In this document: positions 41,307 through 52,628 of the stretch, one piece after another
How positions within the stretch are numbered: the stretch's first letter is position 1
How the letters are laid out: each line of letters opens with the position of its first letter
Notes under the pieces: generated by a model
Told to the model about the DNA's origin: nothing
What the model saw: the letters and a program-made list of their open reading frames with translations, nothing else
The model's database searches: none
From: Charina bottae
Lineage: Eukaryota > Chordata > Lepidosauria > Squamata > Charinaidae
Reading direction: 5' to 3'
NCBI GenBank assembly: GCA_023362775.1
Contig: JALMGJ010000006.1
Location: forward strand, 11,488,501 to 11,552,500
Length of the DNA: 64,000 bases
Made by a program: the position numbers and the translations under genes

Positions 41307-41612
41307 CAGGGGTCCCCAACCTGTGGGCTGTGGCCCACTAGTGGGCCACGGCCTGTTAGGAACTGGGCCGCAGGGCTCCTGCCCGCAAACCCCGCCCCTG
41401 GTGCTTGTGATTGGCTCTCACCTGCAAACCCCGCCCCCTGGTGCACACAATTGGCTCCCGCCTGCAAACCCTGCCCCCGGTGCACACAATTGGCTCCCGC
41501 CTGCAAACCCCACCCCCCGGTCTGCGGAAATCCCAGAAACCCCACCCCCCCATCCACGGCAAAATCGTCTTTTGAAACCGGTCCTTGGCGCCAAAAAGGT
41601 TGGGGACCCTTG
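41307..41612 (+). mobile_element. Nonautonomous hAT element (CAGGGGTCCCCAACC type)
   Basis: Ends CAGGGGTCCCCAACCTGTGG and AAGGTTGGGGACCCTTG, perfect 8-bp duplication CCCTATGT at 41299-41306 and 41613-41620. About four CCAAT/GC-box modules inside. Confidence 0.95.
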
Positions 41613-41620
41613 CCCTATGT

Positions 41621-43643
41621 TACCTGCCTGTTTGGGCTTCTAACTTCCTTTTTTTACAGATCCTTCAATATGCAAGTGGGACTTGAGAATAGTTGCAGAC
41701 TGGGTTCTCCCAGCAGCATCTCTCTTGCTAGTTCATAGCTAACGGGACTATGCCACATTTGCTCTCTTGCGGGCTCACAGTTTTGCTAACTGTTGAAATC
41801 ATCCTGCCGGTGGGTGGAAATCCACATTTTACAGCCTTAACATGTCCAAAGTATGCAAAGTTCTGGCTCTGAACTCTGCCACTCTGCTAATAAAAACCAT
41901 ATTGATTTATGTCAGTGTTTACAACAAATTTCCAGCGCCACCACTGAAAATCCTAATTACAGAATCAACAAAAAAAATTGTCACACAATAGCTTCCACTG
42001 GGAATTTCAAGCCAATTAATTAACCACTTCTCTCCAATAATATCATCAGCTTTCTTCAAATTCTTTCAGCTTCAGCCCCTATAAATTTGTGGATCACAGA
42101 GGTTAGACTTACCGCTTCATTTTTCCATTTTAGTTTCTTGTTTACCTTTTTTTTTCTTTAGAAAAAAGTCATACATCTGCTGAAAACCTGATTCCATTTG
42201 ATTTACTTTCCAAGGCTGTTTTTCTTTTATTAAATATGTTTGACTGCGATTTCTAATTAAATGTCGAATTAATTTTGGCAAACCAACCACAGATGCAGTT
42301 TATGCTCAATTTTATCAGACAGATTTATTTATAAGCTGTCAGCTTCTTGAAAAGACTTCATTTTAGAGCAGGCTTAAATTGCGAACAGTAGCTGTAAATG
42401 GGACTACTGTTCTCTCGGAGACCAAAGAAATGTGCTATAAATGTCCATTCCATCTGTGAGGAATTATAAAACAATCACAATCCTTGATTCCCCCCTCCTT
42501 CCTTCCTTGAGCCCTTTATTAAATTAGTTCAACTCAATTAAAAATAACTTCAAAAACATTTCAGGCTCCTTTTGTTTCATGAAATACTTGGAACTCTCTG
42601 CACGAAACGTCACCCTTTTAACTAATCTCTTTTGCTAAATGGCAGAGAATAGAAGTATTGTGACTTCAGATAGCACTTTCCACGGTTTCTACTGTACCGA
42701 ATTGAGGTCACTTCAAGACAATGCCCGACACCCAATAGCCATTCAAACATTCTTCACAACTCTATCAAGTGCGCCTTTCTTTTCTTCTTATAGCTTTTCT
42801 CTTCTGGCAAAGTCATGGGACAATTGGGGGGAGGGGGAGCCTCCAGCACCATTTATGGGCACCATAGTTGCACATGACAAAGACTATTCTTTCTGGTTTG
42901 CCAATTCTCTATTTAAGAAGGGGTGGGGGGGGGAGGGAAAAAGAAGAAGAACGAACAAACCCAGGATAGATTTTCCCACCACTAGAATGATTGAAATGTT
43001 GCTTAGCCTTCAACAAAGCAGTCTTTCAGCATCAACTTCCTGAATTTAGTTACTTAAAAGCTAGGCACAGGAAAAAAAAACATATAGAATACAAGAAGTT
43101 GCATGTCATTTTATAAGCAACATGCACATGACCAACTAAACACCAAAAAATAATAATAATCAGGGCAATCAATAAAATGGAGGTTATGATCCTTCAGTGC
43201 ATGTTAACAGTGTTATAAAACATCATTTTTCTCGCTCTCTCTCCAAACAATAATGTGTGAACCTCTTTGCTGTGGTGCAGGAATCTGAGTCACTTGAGAG
43301 ATATTAGCAATGCCAGCTACCAAGAAAGAGGAGAATCAATTTAAGACACATTTGTGTTAGCCAAAGCTGGCTTTTCTCAAAGCGACAATTTGAAAATTTC
43401 TATACTCCTCCCTTCCATCCCATCTTTCTATACAGTTGGATGTAGACAAAGGTGAGAAGGGAGGAAGAAGCATGTTGAACACAAGGGCCAAGTAGCTGGT
43501 TTTTAATAAAAAACAGATCAGCAAAACCATTCACGGGATAACTGTGTCTTGACAAATGATTGAAATTAGAAATTCCTTTGGGCTGGATTTGCATGCATTC
43601 CTTGCACACTGCCATATTTTCTTATGTACCTTCTGGAGAAGTA
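41621..43643. other. AT-rich, repeat-poor stretch, possible conserved noncoding DNA
   Basis: The 41,870-42,620 part is rich in TAATTA-like words and lacks repeat similarity. A 134-codon open frame at 42639-43043 (+) shows no recognisable domain and includes low-complexity sequence, so I do not call it a gene. Confidence 0.35.
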
Positions 43644-44052
43644 CAGGTAGTCCTTGCTTAACGACCACAATTGGGACCGGAATTTCAGTTGCTAAGCGAA
43701 GCAGTCATTAAGCGAATCCAACCCAATTTTATGAACTTTTTGGTGGCGGTCGTTAAGTGAACCACATGGCCATTAAGCGAACCATGTGGCCGTTAAGTGA
43801 ATCATGCGGTTCCCCATTGATTTTGCTTTCTGGAAGCTCACTGGGAAGGTTGAAAATCGCAATCACATGACCATGGGATGCTGCAATGGTCATAAATGCA
43901 AACCAGTTGCCAAGTGCCCGAATCGTGATCATGTGACTGCGAGGACACTGCAATGGTCGTAAGTGTGAGGACCAGTCGTAAGTCAGTTTTTTCAGCACTG
44001 TCATAAGCCTGAACCATCACTAAATGAATGGTTGTTAAGCAAGGACTACCTA
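43644..44052. mobile_element. Tigger-like MITE, copy 3
   Basis: Ends CAGGTAGTCCTTGCTTAACG and AAGCAAGGACTACCTA, TA at both flanks. Interior is the inverse orientation of copy 1. Confidence 0.85.
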
Positions 44053-44372
44053 TACTGGTGTACTCTACCATAACAGGATGCCACATGTGCATTAAAAGGT
44101 TGCTGAGCAAGTGCATTCTCCCCAGTGCTCTCACACAATCATCCTTCTAGTCCTTCTCCACCAGAAAAAAAAATGACTAGTAATAGAAACCTTGCTGCTG
44201 AGTCCAATGCCGAGAAGAAGACTGAGTTGCAGGAATGATTGTGGCCTAAATGCTCCTGGACAATAGCATGCATCAAACTTAACTTAGAGGTTTCTACAGC
44301 TGATGGTGGCAGGTCGCACCACCGACACAGCCAACATTCAACATGACTTTTAACAAACACAAGAACTCTAAA

Positions 44373-44540
44373 GCAGGGATAGGCACCTCAGGATATATGA
44401 GGTTCATGTGGCCCTTGTACTGTTTGTGGCAGACTCCAGAGCCCCCTAGAATTGCACTGTCAACATTTGGCAGCAAAAGTATACCCCAAAATGGAAGCAT
44501 AATTTCCTGGCAATTTTTAGCAGAAAACAAAATCAGTGAG
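44373..44540 (+). mobile_element. Possible hAT remnant
   Basis: Starts 'cagggataggcacctcagga' like a hAT left end with 'atgtggccc' inside. No matching right end found. Confidence 0.3.
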
Positions 44541-44555
44541 TAAACCATTTTAAAA

Positions 44556-44622
44556 GGAGGAGGAGGAGGAGGGGGGAGGGGGAGGGGGAGGAGGAGGAGG
44601 AGGAGGAGGAGGAGGAGGAAGA
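44556..44622 (+). repeat. (GGA)n/(GGGGGA)n simple repeat
   Basis: Purine-rich GGA array with G-rich variants. Confidence 0.93.
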
Positions 44623-44639
44623 ACTTTCTCCCAAGCACC

Positions 44640-44940
44640 CAAAACAAAAATTCTTTGAAACATTTCTGGGATTTAAGAAAGCAGTCAAAACCTGGCTATT
44701 TGAAGGGGTGATAAATTGGGATATATTCTTCCTGTGTGATGACAATATGGGTTTTTATGAATCCTCAGCAGTTATATTTTGCTATTATAGTATTAAAATT
44801 GGTGGATGTAATCCTTGTTATTAACCTGGTTCTATTTCTTAGTTATTTTAATCCTATTTATGCATGGTAGGATTGTGAAATACTCAGAGTCAGTCAACAC
44901 CTGGAGCAGCATAGCAGCATAGTAAAATAAATAAATAAGG
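44640..44940 (+). mobile_element. Old L2-like LINE 3' fragment
   Basis: 'gaaagcagtcaaaacctggc' encodes the KAVKTWL-like end of an L2 ORF; the fragment ends in an AAATAAATAA tail near 44925-44936. Confidence 0.55.
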
Positions 44941-45226
44941 CCTGGAAAACTACATCTCACCTGGAAAAGCAGTTCTACTGCTGCTTCATGTCCTCCCAAC
45001 CATGGAGGAAATATGGTTTCAGACACTTAAAGGTGGTCCATCCTTGTTCTAAATCATGGTTGACCAGTATATGAACCAGATTTCACATAAAAGGATTGAG
45101 GGAGCTACATAGAGTGAGCTCTCAGAAAGGAAGACTGGGGGAACATATGACAGCATTTTTCAAGTCACACAGAAGACGGCCACAATCTTTATCCTTCCAG
45201 AATGCAGGAAGCCGAATAATCTAGAG

Positions 45227-45532
45227 CAGGGTTTCTCAACCAGGGTTCTGTGGACCCCCAGGATCCGTGAGGTCACTAGGGGTTCCCTGAGAGATAATGA
45301 TTTATTTTTAAAAATATTTCAAATGTAGGCAACTTCACATTAAAGAGGGAAGTTCCATTCTTTATTTTTAGTTGAAGAACACTGTTAATGCATATATACA
45401 GGCCTACCCATGAAACGAATATAATAATTTTGTAACTTCTGGCCTATATTTGAGCCTGAATGTGCAGGGGTTCCCTGAGGCCTGAAAAATATTTCAAGGG
45501 TTCTTCCCGGGTCAAAAAGTTGAGAAAGGCTG
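45227..45532. mobile_element. hAT element with CAGGGTTTCTCAACC ends
   Basis: Ends CAGGGTTTCTCAACCAGGGT and AAAGTTGAGAAAGGCTG; flanking 8-mers ATCTAGAG and ATCTACAG match at 7 of 8. Interior repeats 'ggggttccctgag' at both ends. No transposase. Confidence 0.82.
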
Positions 45533-45540
45533 ATCTACAG

Positions 45541-46140
45541 GAAGGGAAATTTTGTTGCAGGGTATGAAAAAGTTCCTATGGGTAAGAGAAGTTTGACACT
45601 GGAACTGAGATTCAAGGATAGTGGTGGGATCCTCTTTGTCGGGTAATTTCAAGCAAACCCTGGATTACCATCTGTTAGAGATGCTTTAATCTGGATTCCT
45701 GCATCGAGCAGGTAGTTAACCTCAAAGGTCTCAAGAGCCTCTTCTATGAGTCCATGGTTCTGGTCAATCAAAACTCCTTGCATTAAGAATGAAGCCCATG
45801 TTGCCCCTTGCACTGTGTGACATTATGTTGTAGAAAGCAGGCAAATTGTGCCTCAAACCCCAACTGAGGCTTTTACAAGCATCATGATGAGTTTTATTGC
45901 TTGGCTCTGAGAAATGGAGCAGAAAATGAAAGTTGTTCTACACCCCGGTCACCCATTCCAGGATATGAAGCACAAGTCTGATTCACACACTAGATCAGCA
46001 GAGTGGTAGCCGGTATAAAAAGCAGGAACATCTCCATTCAGTGAGACGAGAAAGGGAGACAGGGAAGTAGGCATATTTTCGGACTCTTCCATTTATTCAT
46101 GTATGAAGCCTCATTTCTCCAGTGAGAATGAAAGTATGTT
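45541..46140. other. No recognised feature
   Basis: Mixed sequence. Confidence 0.3.
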
Positions 46141-46149
46141 AACATTTGG

Positions 46150-46675
46150 TGCTGGGCTAGAAACCAGGAGTCTGTGAGTTCTAGTCCTGCCTTAGGCATG
46201 AAAGCCAGCTGGGTGACCTTGGGTCAATCCCTGTCTCTCAGCTCTAGGAAGGAGCCAATGGGAAACCAGGAGCCTGAGAGTTCTAGTCCTGCCTTAGGCA
46301 TGAAAGCCGGCTGGGTGACCTTGGGCCAGTCACTCTCTCTCAGCCCTAGGAAGGAGCCAATGGGAAACCAGGAGTCTGTGAGTTCTAGTCCTGCCTTAGG
46401 CATGAAAGCCAGCTGGGTGACCTTGGGCCAATCCCTGTCTCTCAGCTCTAGGAAGGAGCCAATGGGAAACCAGGAGCCTGAGAGTTCTAGTCCCGCTTTA
46501 GGCATGAAAGCTGGCTGGGTGACCTTGGGCCAGTCACTCTCTCTCAGCCTAACTCACCTCACAGGGTTGCTGTTGTGGGGAAAACAGGAGGAGGAAGGAG
46601 TATTAGGTATGTTCGCCGCCTTGAGTTATTTATAAAAATAATAATACAGGTGGGATAAAAATTAATTAAATACTT
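46150..46675 (+). mobile_element. tRNA-derived SINE amplified to four 102-bp body units
   Basis: Units start at 46161, 46263, 46365 and 46467, exactly 102 bp apart, then the tail 'aactcacctcacagggttgc' and an A/T-rich end. Units 1 and 3 share 'gtctgtgag'; units 2 and 4 share 'gcctgagag', so the array is a duplicated dimer. 102 is a multiple of 3, which keeps a 153-codon frame open; it is not a gene. Confidence 0.93.
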
Positions 46676-46741
46676 AAATCAAATAAAATGTGATGATATA
46701 ACTGAATCTACTGAATCTTCTCTGTGGGAGAGAAATATGAA

Positions 46742-46830
46742 TAGCCAAGATTTTGGATTGATTGATTGATTTATCTTAGATGCCACCCAATTCCAACCAA
46801 CTCTCGACAGCTCACAACATAAAAACAAAA
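46742..46830 (-). mobile_element. LINE/SINE 3' tail remnant, minus strand
   Basis: 'ttgattgattgatttatc' followed by 'gatgccacccaattcc' and 'cagctcacaac' is the reversed L2-type 3' end. Confidence 0.5.
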
Positions 46831-46831
46831 C

Positions 46832-47900
46832 ATCTATTGTTCCAGTAACCAGACTGTCTTTATAGTCTGTGTCCCAAATTGTAAAGTAAAAAAGTAGTTA
46901 ATTTTTTCTTAAGTATGTCACTCAATCCGTTTAGTTTGAACATTATATATTCAATTAATGCAGTAGAATTCGAAGGCTGATGCTGATAAAAAAATTTTTT
47001 AAAGATCATGGAATTGTCACCATATTGTTTGCGAACATATTTCCCTCTGCTTGGGCAGATTTTAATGTTGATACAATATTTTATAAGTATAATTTTTTAG
47101 GTAGCTCATTAGCAGATAGAACAGCTGCATGAAAAGTGCAAACTATAAGTAATATAATATAAAGGATAAGACTTCTGCCCTAAAATGGAATCTGGTGAAA
47201 GTTTCATTGCCTTTACTCAGGCCACTTTTACTTCACTGTCCAGTTTTACGCTAAACAGATTTGCAAACCCATTGTGAATAATAGCTCTGCTCTTATTCAG
47301 TTAAAAATCTGATCAGCCTTCCTGATACCCATAGACAGGAATTATGGAAATTGATGTCCAACACACCTGGAGGCAACCAGATTTGGTAAACCTGTCTTAA
47401 ATATGTTTATACATGTCCTTGATTCATATTTGTATCACACCACGGTGTTTCCTTGTATTTCAACAGCGTCAACTCTAGCTCTTAATCAAACACAGTTCAA
47501 TCCAAATCTCAAGTGTAATGAACATTCTATTATTGACAGTACATAAAAACCAGAATGCTTTTTGCATAAATGCTAAGCAATTGCATAGCTGGTAAATGGA
47601 AGTCATACTTTAAAAAGCCTACACATTTATTTCAGAAAAAATATCTATCCTAACGCTCTCGAAAGCTACTGTTCACCAGCTATTTCACTGTTAAGATTTC
47701 CATCCCACATTTTCAACTGGAGGGAATATACAAGACAAGCAGCAATGGAACATAAGCAAAATAAATAAATCCGTCAGAATCTCAACAACAAACCGAAAGC
47801 TGAAGCCGACATAGATTTTGAGGAATACAGTACATAAAGAATAAATAGCCAATCACATGAAATATCTTCTGGAATAAAAATGTCAGATGAAATGTCCTCT
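46832..47900. other. No recognised repeat
   Basis: AT-rich, repeat-poor. No coding motif recognised. Confidence 0.3.
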
Positions 47901-48002
47901 CCCCCTTATTTTTTTAAACATGTATATGAAAGTGCTGGGAGAGTTCACCTGTTGGTTCAGGGTGAAGTATTATCAATATGAAGATTATACTTGATGATAT
48001 AT

Positions 48003-48520
48003 TGGCACCCTGGGCCTGGCCTTGTTCTGGTGCCTGGTGTTGGATGTTCTAGCAAATCAGCATGCCTCATTAGCATATGGGTGATTGCTCTAGGAGGCAA
48101 ACTCTCTATGTGCTTCTAGAGGAAGCTGCTTGTTGCCCCTCCCACTTCCTCTCTCTCTCTCTCTCTTGCTTTCTTCCACCGGAGAAGAAGGACCATGCGG
48201 CTGCTGGTCCTTCCATGGAGAGGCCATGTGCTAGGCCTCCACTCCAGAATTTTCCCCTTTTCTCCACGCAGCCCTGGCAGCAACATAGGGCCAGGGGTCC
48301 ACAAAGTTTAGAAGAACAAGAAGTCATCTTTCCTGAACAAAAATGTAACTGGACCAAATAAACAGTAAGAACTCTTATGTAACCTACGTTGTCTAAGCGT
48401 GTAATTCTTTATGCTTGGGTTGGCTATGTGCTTAAGATCAATAACCTATATCTCTTTAGTGTGCTCATTAATGCTATTAAGATAAAAGCTCATTTTTGTG
48501 TGTGCGTGTTCCTTTGCTGT
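48003..48520 (+). mobile_element. Possible LTR inserted in old LINE
   Basis: 518 bp interrupting collinear LINE sequence; flanking 5-mers TATAT and TATAC match at 4 of 5. It carries an octamer-like 'attagcatat', a CT run and 'aataaa' at 48356-48361. Ends are not canonical TG...CA. Confidence 0.45.
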
Positions 48521-48798
48521 TATACGCTCTGCTCCATTCAGTGGTACTAGCAGCCCACTAATGGTCTTCACCTGGAAGCTGCTGGGGTCTGGATGGGATG
48601 AAACAGGCTAAAGTTGAATCTAGATAAGACAGAGTTGCTATTTCTCACAGCTCCAGCATTATTTCTCAAAGATGAAACAGATACTTAAGAGGACAGCAAG
48701 TCCATGACTTAGGGGTCCTCCTGGGCTCACAGCTACTTCTGGATTTGCAAGTGGAGACCATGTCCAGGAGGAGTTTTGCCCAGCTTTGGGTGGTATGA

Positions 48799-49042
48799 TG
48801 TCGTGGTTAGGCAAAGAACAACGCTGAGCCTCGGAATTAAGCTCTAGATCTTTATTGTTCTACCTTACACAGATCCTTGCCAAACTAAGCTACACTAAGC
48901 AGTTATCTGGGGAAAAACCCCAGGCACTCTAAGGCGGGTCCGGCCTGACCTTCTTGGACGGGCGCCCAAGGTCTTTGAGGCAGTGAACGCACTTCTCGCC
49001 CTGAAGGGCGCCCCTCCTCCTTCGCCCGCGGTCTCCATAACA
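48799..49042 (-). mobile_element. Small solo LTR, minus strand
   Basis: Reverse complement of the 13170-13659 LTR: 'aagatctagagcttaa', 'aaagaacaacgctgagcc', 'ctccataaca'. TG...CA ends on both strands; flanks TATGA and TATGT match at 4 of 5. Contains the polyadenylation signal on the minus strand. Confidence 0.82.
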
Positions 49043-49126
49043 TATGTCACTAGCCATTTGACGTCCAGAGTCGCTCTTTGAGTGAGATGGGCGGTGTTGA
49101 AATTTGAAATATAAATAAATAAATTA

Positions 49127-50006
49127 CACTAGCATATAGTTTCAGTTCTGGCACTTTATAAGTAGCTGATAGGATGAACCTATCCCAGCAATGTCATCAC
49201 TTAACCAAGTATTTCCCCTTTCTATATCTATCTGATCAGTAGGGATGTAGGTAGGTCCACCTAATATTATTCTGCCATTTATCCTCATCCAAATCCATCT
49301 CCCAAGAAAAATACTTCAAACTGCTTCACTTTCCTCAGCAGGAAATACATATGAAAAAAATGGATCAATACATCTTGAATAAGTACCACCAAAAGGGTTG
49401 CCATTTGGCTTATGGTCTTGCTAATCATCCTCTTTTAGTATCAGCCAAGAATTTTTGTGGAGAACTTTTCACATTTTTAAGAATTATGTCCCCACGGTTT
49501 CATTTCTGGATCACAACAAAAAAGTATGTGATTTTCCCCTAGAGAAAATTTAAGATATAATCCATTTATGAATGCAAATGGGACATAAACATAAAAATGC
49601 TCATACTGTATGTGTTTGTAATATTTTGGAATTTTATGAGACACATTTTGATTTTCTAACCTTCTGATCCATTTTCTTCTTTACAGCCATGAAAAGTTCA
49701 TGTGATACAGATTGGGAATTAAACAGAGAAAAAGAAAAGTGTCATATGCTTTCAGAACAGCTGATACAGCGCTTTAGGCAGCATATCTGATACAAATCAT
49801 CCAAAGTTATGAAACTGACATATAGAAAGAGAATAAATTGTACAATGTTGGAAAATCCAGACTAAAAATCTTAAAATATATTGCCCAAAATCAACATTTG
49901 GTCACTATGGTGAGTTCTGGGGTGCTACATGTCATAGGCCCCTGAGGAAGCTTCAGGGAGCCCACCTACATTTGCGTTGTCTTCACCCATCTTTGTGAAT
50001 TAATAG
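49127..50006. other. No recognised feature
   Basis: AT-rich sequence. The 63-codon frame at 49351-49542 has no recognisable motif. Confidence 0.3.
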
Positions 50007-50011
50007 GATTT

Positions 50012-50432
50012 TGTTGGGGTTTGAATAAATACCCAGAATTTACAAGTAGATTAATTAGACAGGTGAGAGGCATTAAGTTCTGCAAGTCATTCTATTAGCA
50101 GCCATTGTTAAAGAATGATGAAAGAAGTGACTCATACTGTAGCTGATATAGTTTAAGCTGGGTGTGGTAGATAATGGATTTGACCTATAATGTGATTGGT
50201 CAATTTAAGTACTGTATATAAGCAGAGGAGCTCTGGTGTTAATTCCTCTCTCGTTACTATCTTCTCATCAGTATCTGTGTTGGACGTTATTGGACTGTAT
50301 TGTGATACGTATGTATATAGAGTAAATAGATTATTTTATCTAATCTCTTGTGAGTGTCTGCTTACTCAATAGAACGTATTGCTTTGAGGTCTAGAAGGAA
50401 CATTGGCAGCCCCAGCGCTGTGTACTCTGACA
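50012..50432 (+). mobile_element. Solo LTR
   Basis: 421 bp, begins TGTTGGGGTTTGAATAAATA, ends GTACTCTGACA, flanked by a perfect 5-bp duplication GATTT at 50007-50011 and 50433-50437. Promoter-like elements sit in order: inverted CCAAT 'gattggtcaa' at about 50194, TATA box 'tatataag' at 50215-50222. No internal genes remain; superfamily not determined. Confidence 0.85.
50194..50222 (+). promoter_or_regulatory. LTR promoter: inverted CCAAT and TATA box
   Basis: 'attggtcaa' lies about 20 bp upstream of 'tatataag', as in LTR RNA polymerase II promoters. Activity is inferred, not shown. Confidence 0.5.
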
Positions 50433-50512
50433 GATTTTATTGCACAAACATTATCACATGGAATTCATAGTAACCGCCTTGAATTTAGGCCTTATAAATT
50501 TCCTAATTCAGA

Positions 50513-50737
50513 GTCAGTTTGTACAGTACTTAAAGGCACTACCTAGAAAGCAGGAGATTGTTAATTCTAGTTCTGCTTTAGGCACAAAGCCAGGTAAATA
50601 ACTTTGGTCAATCCCTCTCTCTCAGTCCTAGGAAGAAGGCAATGGCAAACCACTTCCAAAACACGTTGCCAAGAAAACTATGTGGACTTGCCTAGGAAGT
50701 TGCCAGGAGTCAAGACCGATTTGAAGGCCCAACTACA
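50513..50737 (+). mobile_element. Old tRNA-derived SINE
   Basis: 'gttaattctagttctgcttt', 'tcagtcctaggaagaaggca' and 'aagttgccaggagtcaagac' follow the SINE at 35.8 kb without its GGA expansion. Confidence 0.75.
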
Positions 50738-51092
50738 ACACATCTCCTATCTATTTTAACACCACACAATTTGTCAAATTTAAGGCTGCTATGTGCAGCT
50801 ATTCAACAATTTGGTCCATCTGGCCTATTAAATGTATTAAATTCCAATGGAAGCGGTTTCTAACAAAATTCAGCAAAATGAGAGAAATTTGCGTTTTCAT
50901 TTGATGCTTCCAATTCAGCTAATTTTGACAAAGCTGGACTCTTTACTAGGCTGATTCAGTTTAAATGCAATTTTAAAACACAGGACTAAATGTGTATTAT
51001 CTCTCCTCTTAAGCTATGTATTATCTGTCAGAACAATGACGACAGAACACAATTTGTTTGTTTGGAGGGGGGAAAAAAGATCAAATAAATGC

Positions 51093-51469
51093 AACTAGTG
51101 CCTTCTCTGCAGTAGCCCCAGCCCTTTGGAATATTCTCCCCCAGGAAGTAAGATCGGCCCCCTCTCTCCTGGACTTTAGAAAAAACCTGAAGACCTGGCT
51201 ATGTCATCAGGCATGGGGAGGGGAGGGGAATAGACAGTCTTGGGGTTGGCTGGCCCCTTAGATCTGTTTCGACCAGCCTTGTTGATCAGTGGAATAAGAT
51301 CTACCACCTTTGGATCAAATTATATGATGTTGTAGGTGTATGTATATATACATATATATATGCAATTTTATATTGTTATCATTGATATTTATTGTTTTAA
51401 TTCTTTTAAATTGTTGTGAACCGCCCAGGGTCCCTCCTTGTGGGGGAGATGGGCGGGATATAAATGAAA

Positions 51470-51520
<51 letters not shown>

Positions 51521-51545
51521 ACAAACAAATAAACAAACAAACAAA
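51093..51545 (+). mobile_element. L2-like LINE 3' fragment
   Basis: Coding end FSAVAPALWNILPQEVRSAP and WGGEGNRQSWGWLAP, then the 3' UTR hairpin near 51420-51455 and a long (AAAT)n/(AAAC)n tail at 51465-51545. 5' truncated. Confidence 0.88.
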
Positions 51546-52544
51546 CTAGTCATGTGGCACCAAATATTACTATGACAGTGTAGCAACAACTGCTTGCTCT
51601 ACTTTTCAGTTGTCAGTCTCAATGCAAAATTTGGCAAGTCAACACGCTGCTTGTTAAAGGGCCATGAACCTATCCAAGAGATCATATGAATTTGTGAGAT
51701 CCCATACCAGCCCATGCTGCCACCAACTCCTTCTTCCTGTCCTTCTCTCCTTCCTTCTCATTATGTAAAAGATTGTAAATGAGGTTTGTTCCAGGCTATT
51801 AACCTAAGCCGGGTGACCACAGAGATAAAATTTCATCATCAGAGGGAACAAAGAAATTGCTTGGGTGTGGAAATTGCAATGACAAGGTTGTCTGGACAGA
51901 TTGTGATGTAATGAAATGAAGTATCTGACAAACGAGTCTCAGAAACATAGGATGGGTGATAAGAGCTGATGCTAACATATTTAGAAGGTATTTAAGAAGA
52001 CCTGATCAGCAGTTCAATAGATGAATTCACACATTCTGCTTACATTGAATTGGTAACATGGTAAGTGAAGACAAAGTTGTGATGGATTTGTTCCATTCAT
52101 TATTGGGTTGTTGCTGATTATCTTCTTACCAATAAAATCTGGCTAGTCACTACTGCAAATAGTGGTAGATCTCCTTTTAAGAATGGGTAAACATTATGAA
52201 GTAGGCAGAGACCTCCTTTGGTATCCACTGAGTTCCCTTCACCAACTGATCATCAAGTGAACTTTGAGATATGGTGATAAAATTATGGAAATCAACTGCT
52301 CATTGTTATTATCAAGAACACCTCTGCTTCCCTTTTCCTTCTTAGGTCTTCTTATAGAATAAAAATGGTGGGTGGATACAGAGGAATCCACCAGGAGGGC
52401 AAGGGAAGGCAAATGATTAAACAATTGTTGCTTTACAAGGGGCAGAGCTTGTATCCCAATTTTGTGACACTCATTTCACCATTGTAGCAAAATCATTGGA
52501 TTCTGCAGACACCTCTAGGTGGATACAGCCAAATGTAATATATG
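51546..52544. other. No recognised feature; possible LTR-like segment
   Basis: Around 51960-52150, 'ggtatttaagaagacctg' and 'ccaataaaatctggctag' could be a promoter and polyadenylation pair of an old LTR, but no boundaries were found. Confidence 0.3.
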
Positions 52545-52628
52545 TGCCCGGCCGGGTTTCAGGTGTGGCACCAGCCGAGACACCGGGGTAGGGGAGGAGG
52601 GGTGGCGATTGTCATCTGAGAGTCTCTA

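Larger units (their letters stand above)
47905..49126 (+). mobile_element. Old L2-like LINE carrying two LTR-type insertions
   Basis: 'acatgtatatgaaagtgctg' and 'gaagtattatcaatatgaag' (47918-47985) match the LINE block around YADD, here decayed to 'YEDY'. Sequence resumes at about 48521 through 'ctggggtctggatgggatg' and 'ttaggggtcctcctgggctc' to 48798, then the 3' UTR hairpin at 49060-49100. Two inserts (48003-48520, 48799-49042) break it. Confidence 0.75.

Noticed and set aside
42639..43043. 134-codon frame as a host gene
   Set aside because: No recognisable domain, low-complexity parts, and no supporting exon structure.
46174..46635. 153-codon frame with four 34-residue repeats
   Set aside because: A 102-bp SINE unit is a multiple of three; the frame reads through a B-box-containing SINE body, not a protein gene.
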